From: Acidobacteriota bacterium
GTDB lineage: Bacteria; Acidobacteriota; Blastocatellia; RBC074
DNA: 64,000 nucleotides
Assembly (NCBI GenBank): GCA_019639255.1
Contig: JAHBSF010000003.1
Coordinates: forward strand, 1 to 64,000
Reading direction: 5' to 3'
Both the position numbers and the translations under genes were made by a program. Below the pieces are notes generated by a model. That model was not told the DNA's origin, did not search any database, and saw only the letters and a program-made list of their open reading frames with translations. How positions within the stretch are numbered: position 1 is the stretch's first letter; each line of letters opens with the position of its first letter. Shown in pieces: positions 60,797 through 64,000 of this stretch.

Positions 60797-61144
60797 CGGC
60801 TGACGATACCGATCACCCCGACAGGCAAAGGCTAGCGACGGTCGAAGCTCTCGACAGTGCCGGGCCAAGCGCACCAGACGGCATCAGTCTGGACGGCATC
60901 AGTAAAGAAAAGAAAAGACCGTAATAGAGATACTAATAGACGGGTACGGAACCACTTCAGATCAGCCTTGCTGGGTCGAAAAATTACCTCGGACATAAGG
61001 AATTACGAAAGCTGTTCGAAGCTGCTTGACTTCTGGGCTTGTTGTATTCGGTAGCGCCCTACGGGTGTTATTGAAAGGCGGGAGTCCGGCATTTGGGCGG
61101 TATTGTTATAAACCGGGCGTACGCCTCTCAGCACGGAGAAGATC
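60797..61144 (+). promoter_or_regulatory. Long, possibly structured 5' leader of TonB receptor 3
   Basis: Downstream of the promoter are 348 bp without a credible gene. It contains potential stems around CGACAGGCAAAGGC and GCTCTCGACAGTGCCGGGCC and a 12-bp direct repeat GACGGCATCAGT at 60878 and 60894 (approximate). GGAGAAG precedes the ATG. It could hold a regulatory RNA element, but I cannot assign a known riboswitch class. Confidence 0.35.

Positions 61145-64000
<2,856 letters not shown>

Noticed and set aside
60797-60900. c-di-GMP-I (GEMM) riboswitch
   Set aside because: Only scattered words resemble the consensus. The GNRA-capped stem and the docking arrangement are missing, so it is kept only as an unassigned leader.

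Overview
The window looks like chromosomal DNA of an acidobacterium, most likely of the Blastocatellia type. This is an inference from content, because no rRNA or marker tree was available. The clues are three very large Oar-like TonB-dependent receptors with an N-terminal carboxypeptidase-regulatory-like domain, a winged-helix/TPR regulator, a DUF1501 plus PSCyt1/DUF1549/DUF1553 pair, bacillithiol genes (bshA, bshB1), and GC-rich coding sequence with AT-rich intergenic palindromes. I saw no tRNA, rRNA, CRISPR array, prophage or transposase gene.

Layout. 1-8.1 kb (+): lipid, isoprenoid and envelope-stress genes cdsA-dxr-rseP, two APC-superfamily permeases and a 1-Cys peroxiredoxin. 8.1-14.8 kb (-): a SIS sugar-phosphate isomerase, an unusual DUF4127-GH84 fusion, mogA, bshA and bshB1. 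15-22.4 kb: a membrane-bound spermidine-synthase-like protein, TonB receptor 1 and a serine hydrolase on the opposite strand. 22.6-34.8 kb (+): an orphan microcompartment shell protein, a PQQ-type propeller, a Uma2 nuclease-like protein, a fused alpha/beta 2-oxoacid dehydrogenase E1, an M1 peptidase, a membrane protein translationally coupled to a MASE1 hybrid histidine kinase, DoxX and WrbA. 34.9-44 kb: a winged-helix/TPR regulator (-), an aminotransferase, a gamma-glutamyltransferase-like protein and TonB receptor 2 (+). The regulator and receptor 2 share the same 11-bp direct-repeat operator. 44.1-50.6 kb: the DUF1501/DUF1553 pair (-) and a secreted FAD oxidase (+). 50.7-59.7 kb (-): two PH-domain membrane proteins, alpha-ketoglutarate semialdehyde dehydrogenase with a KdaD-like dehydratase (the end of an oxidative pentose pathway), an alkyltransferase-like protein, a methyltransferase, a DinB protein, a cyclase, coaE and folD. 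60.2-64 kb (+): a small coiled-coil protein and TonB receptor 3, which runs off the window.

The most striking feature is not a gene. A family of roughly 100-bp imperfect palindromes, with outer arm GAGAGATAACGGAACAAACG, occurs more than twenty times. All five convergent gene junctions carry one, sometimes fitting exactly between the two stop codons. Nearly every other copy lies directly 3' of a gene. The divergent junctions lack it, apart from one decayed copy. Both arms of a given copy share the same private variants, and the arms often supply the stop codon or a short C-terminal tail (REITEQTK-like) to the neighbouring protein. Some copies carry a flanking TAAATCA module that also forms the ends of a second, 145-bp repeat family, which suggests non-autonomous mobile elements that have become, or target, bidirectional 3'-end/terminator structures. 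A third family of REP/BIME-like GC-rich hairpins and a dispersed CAGCACT heptamer sit in front of several genes.
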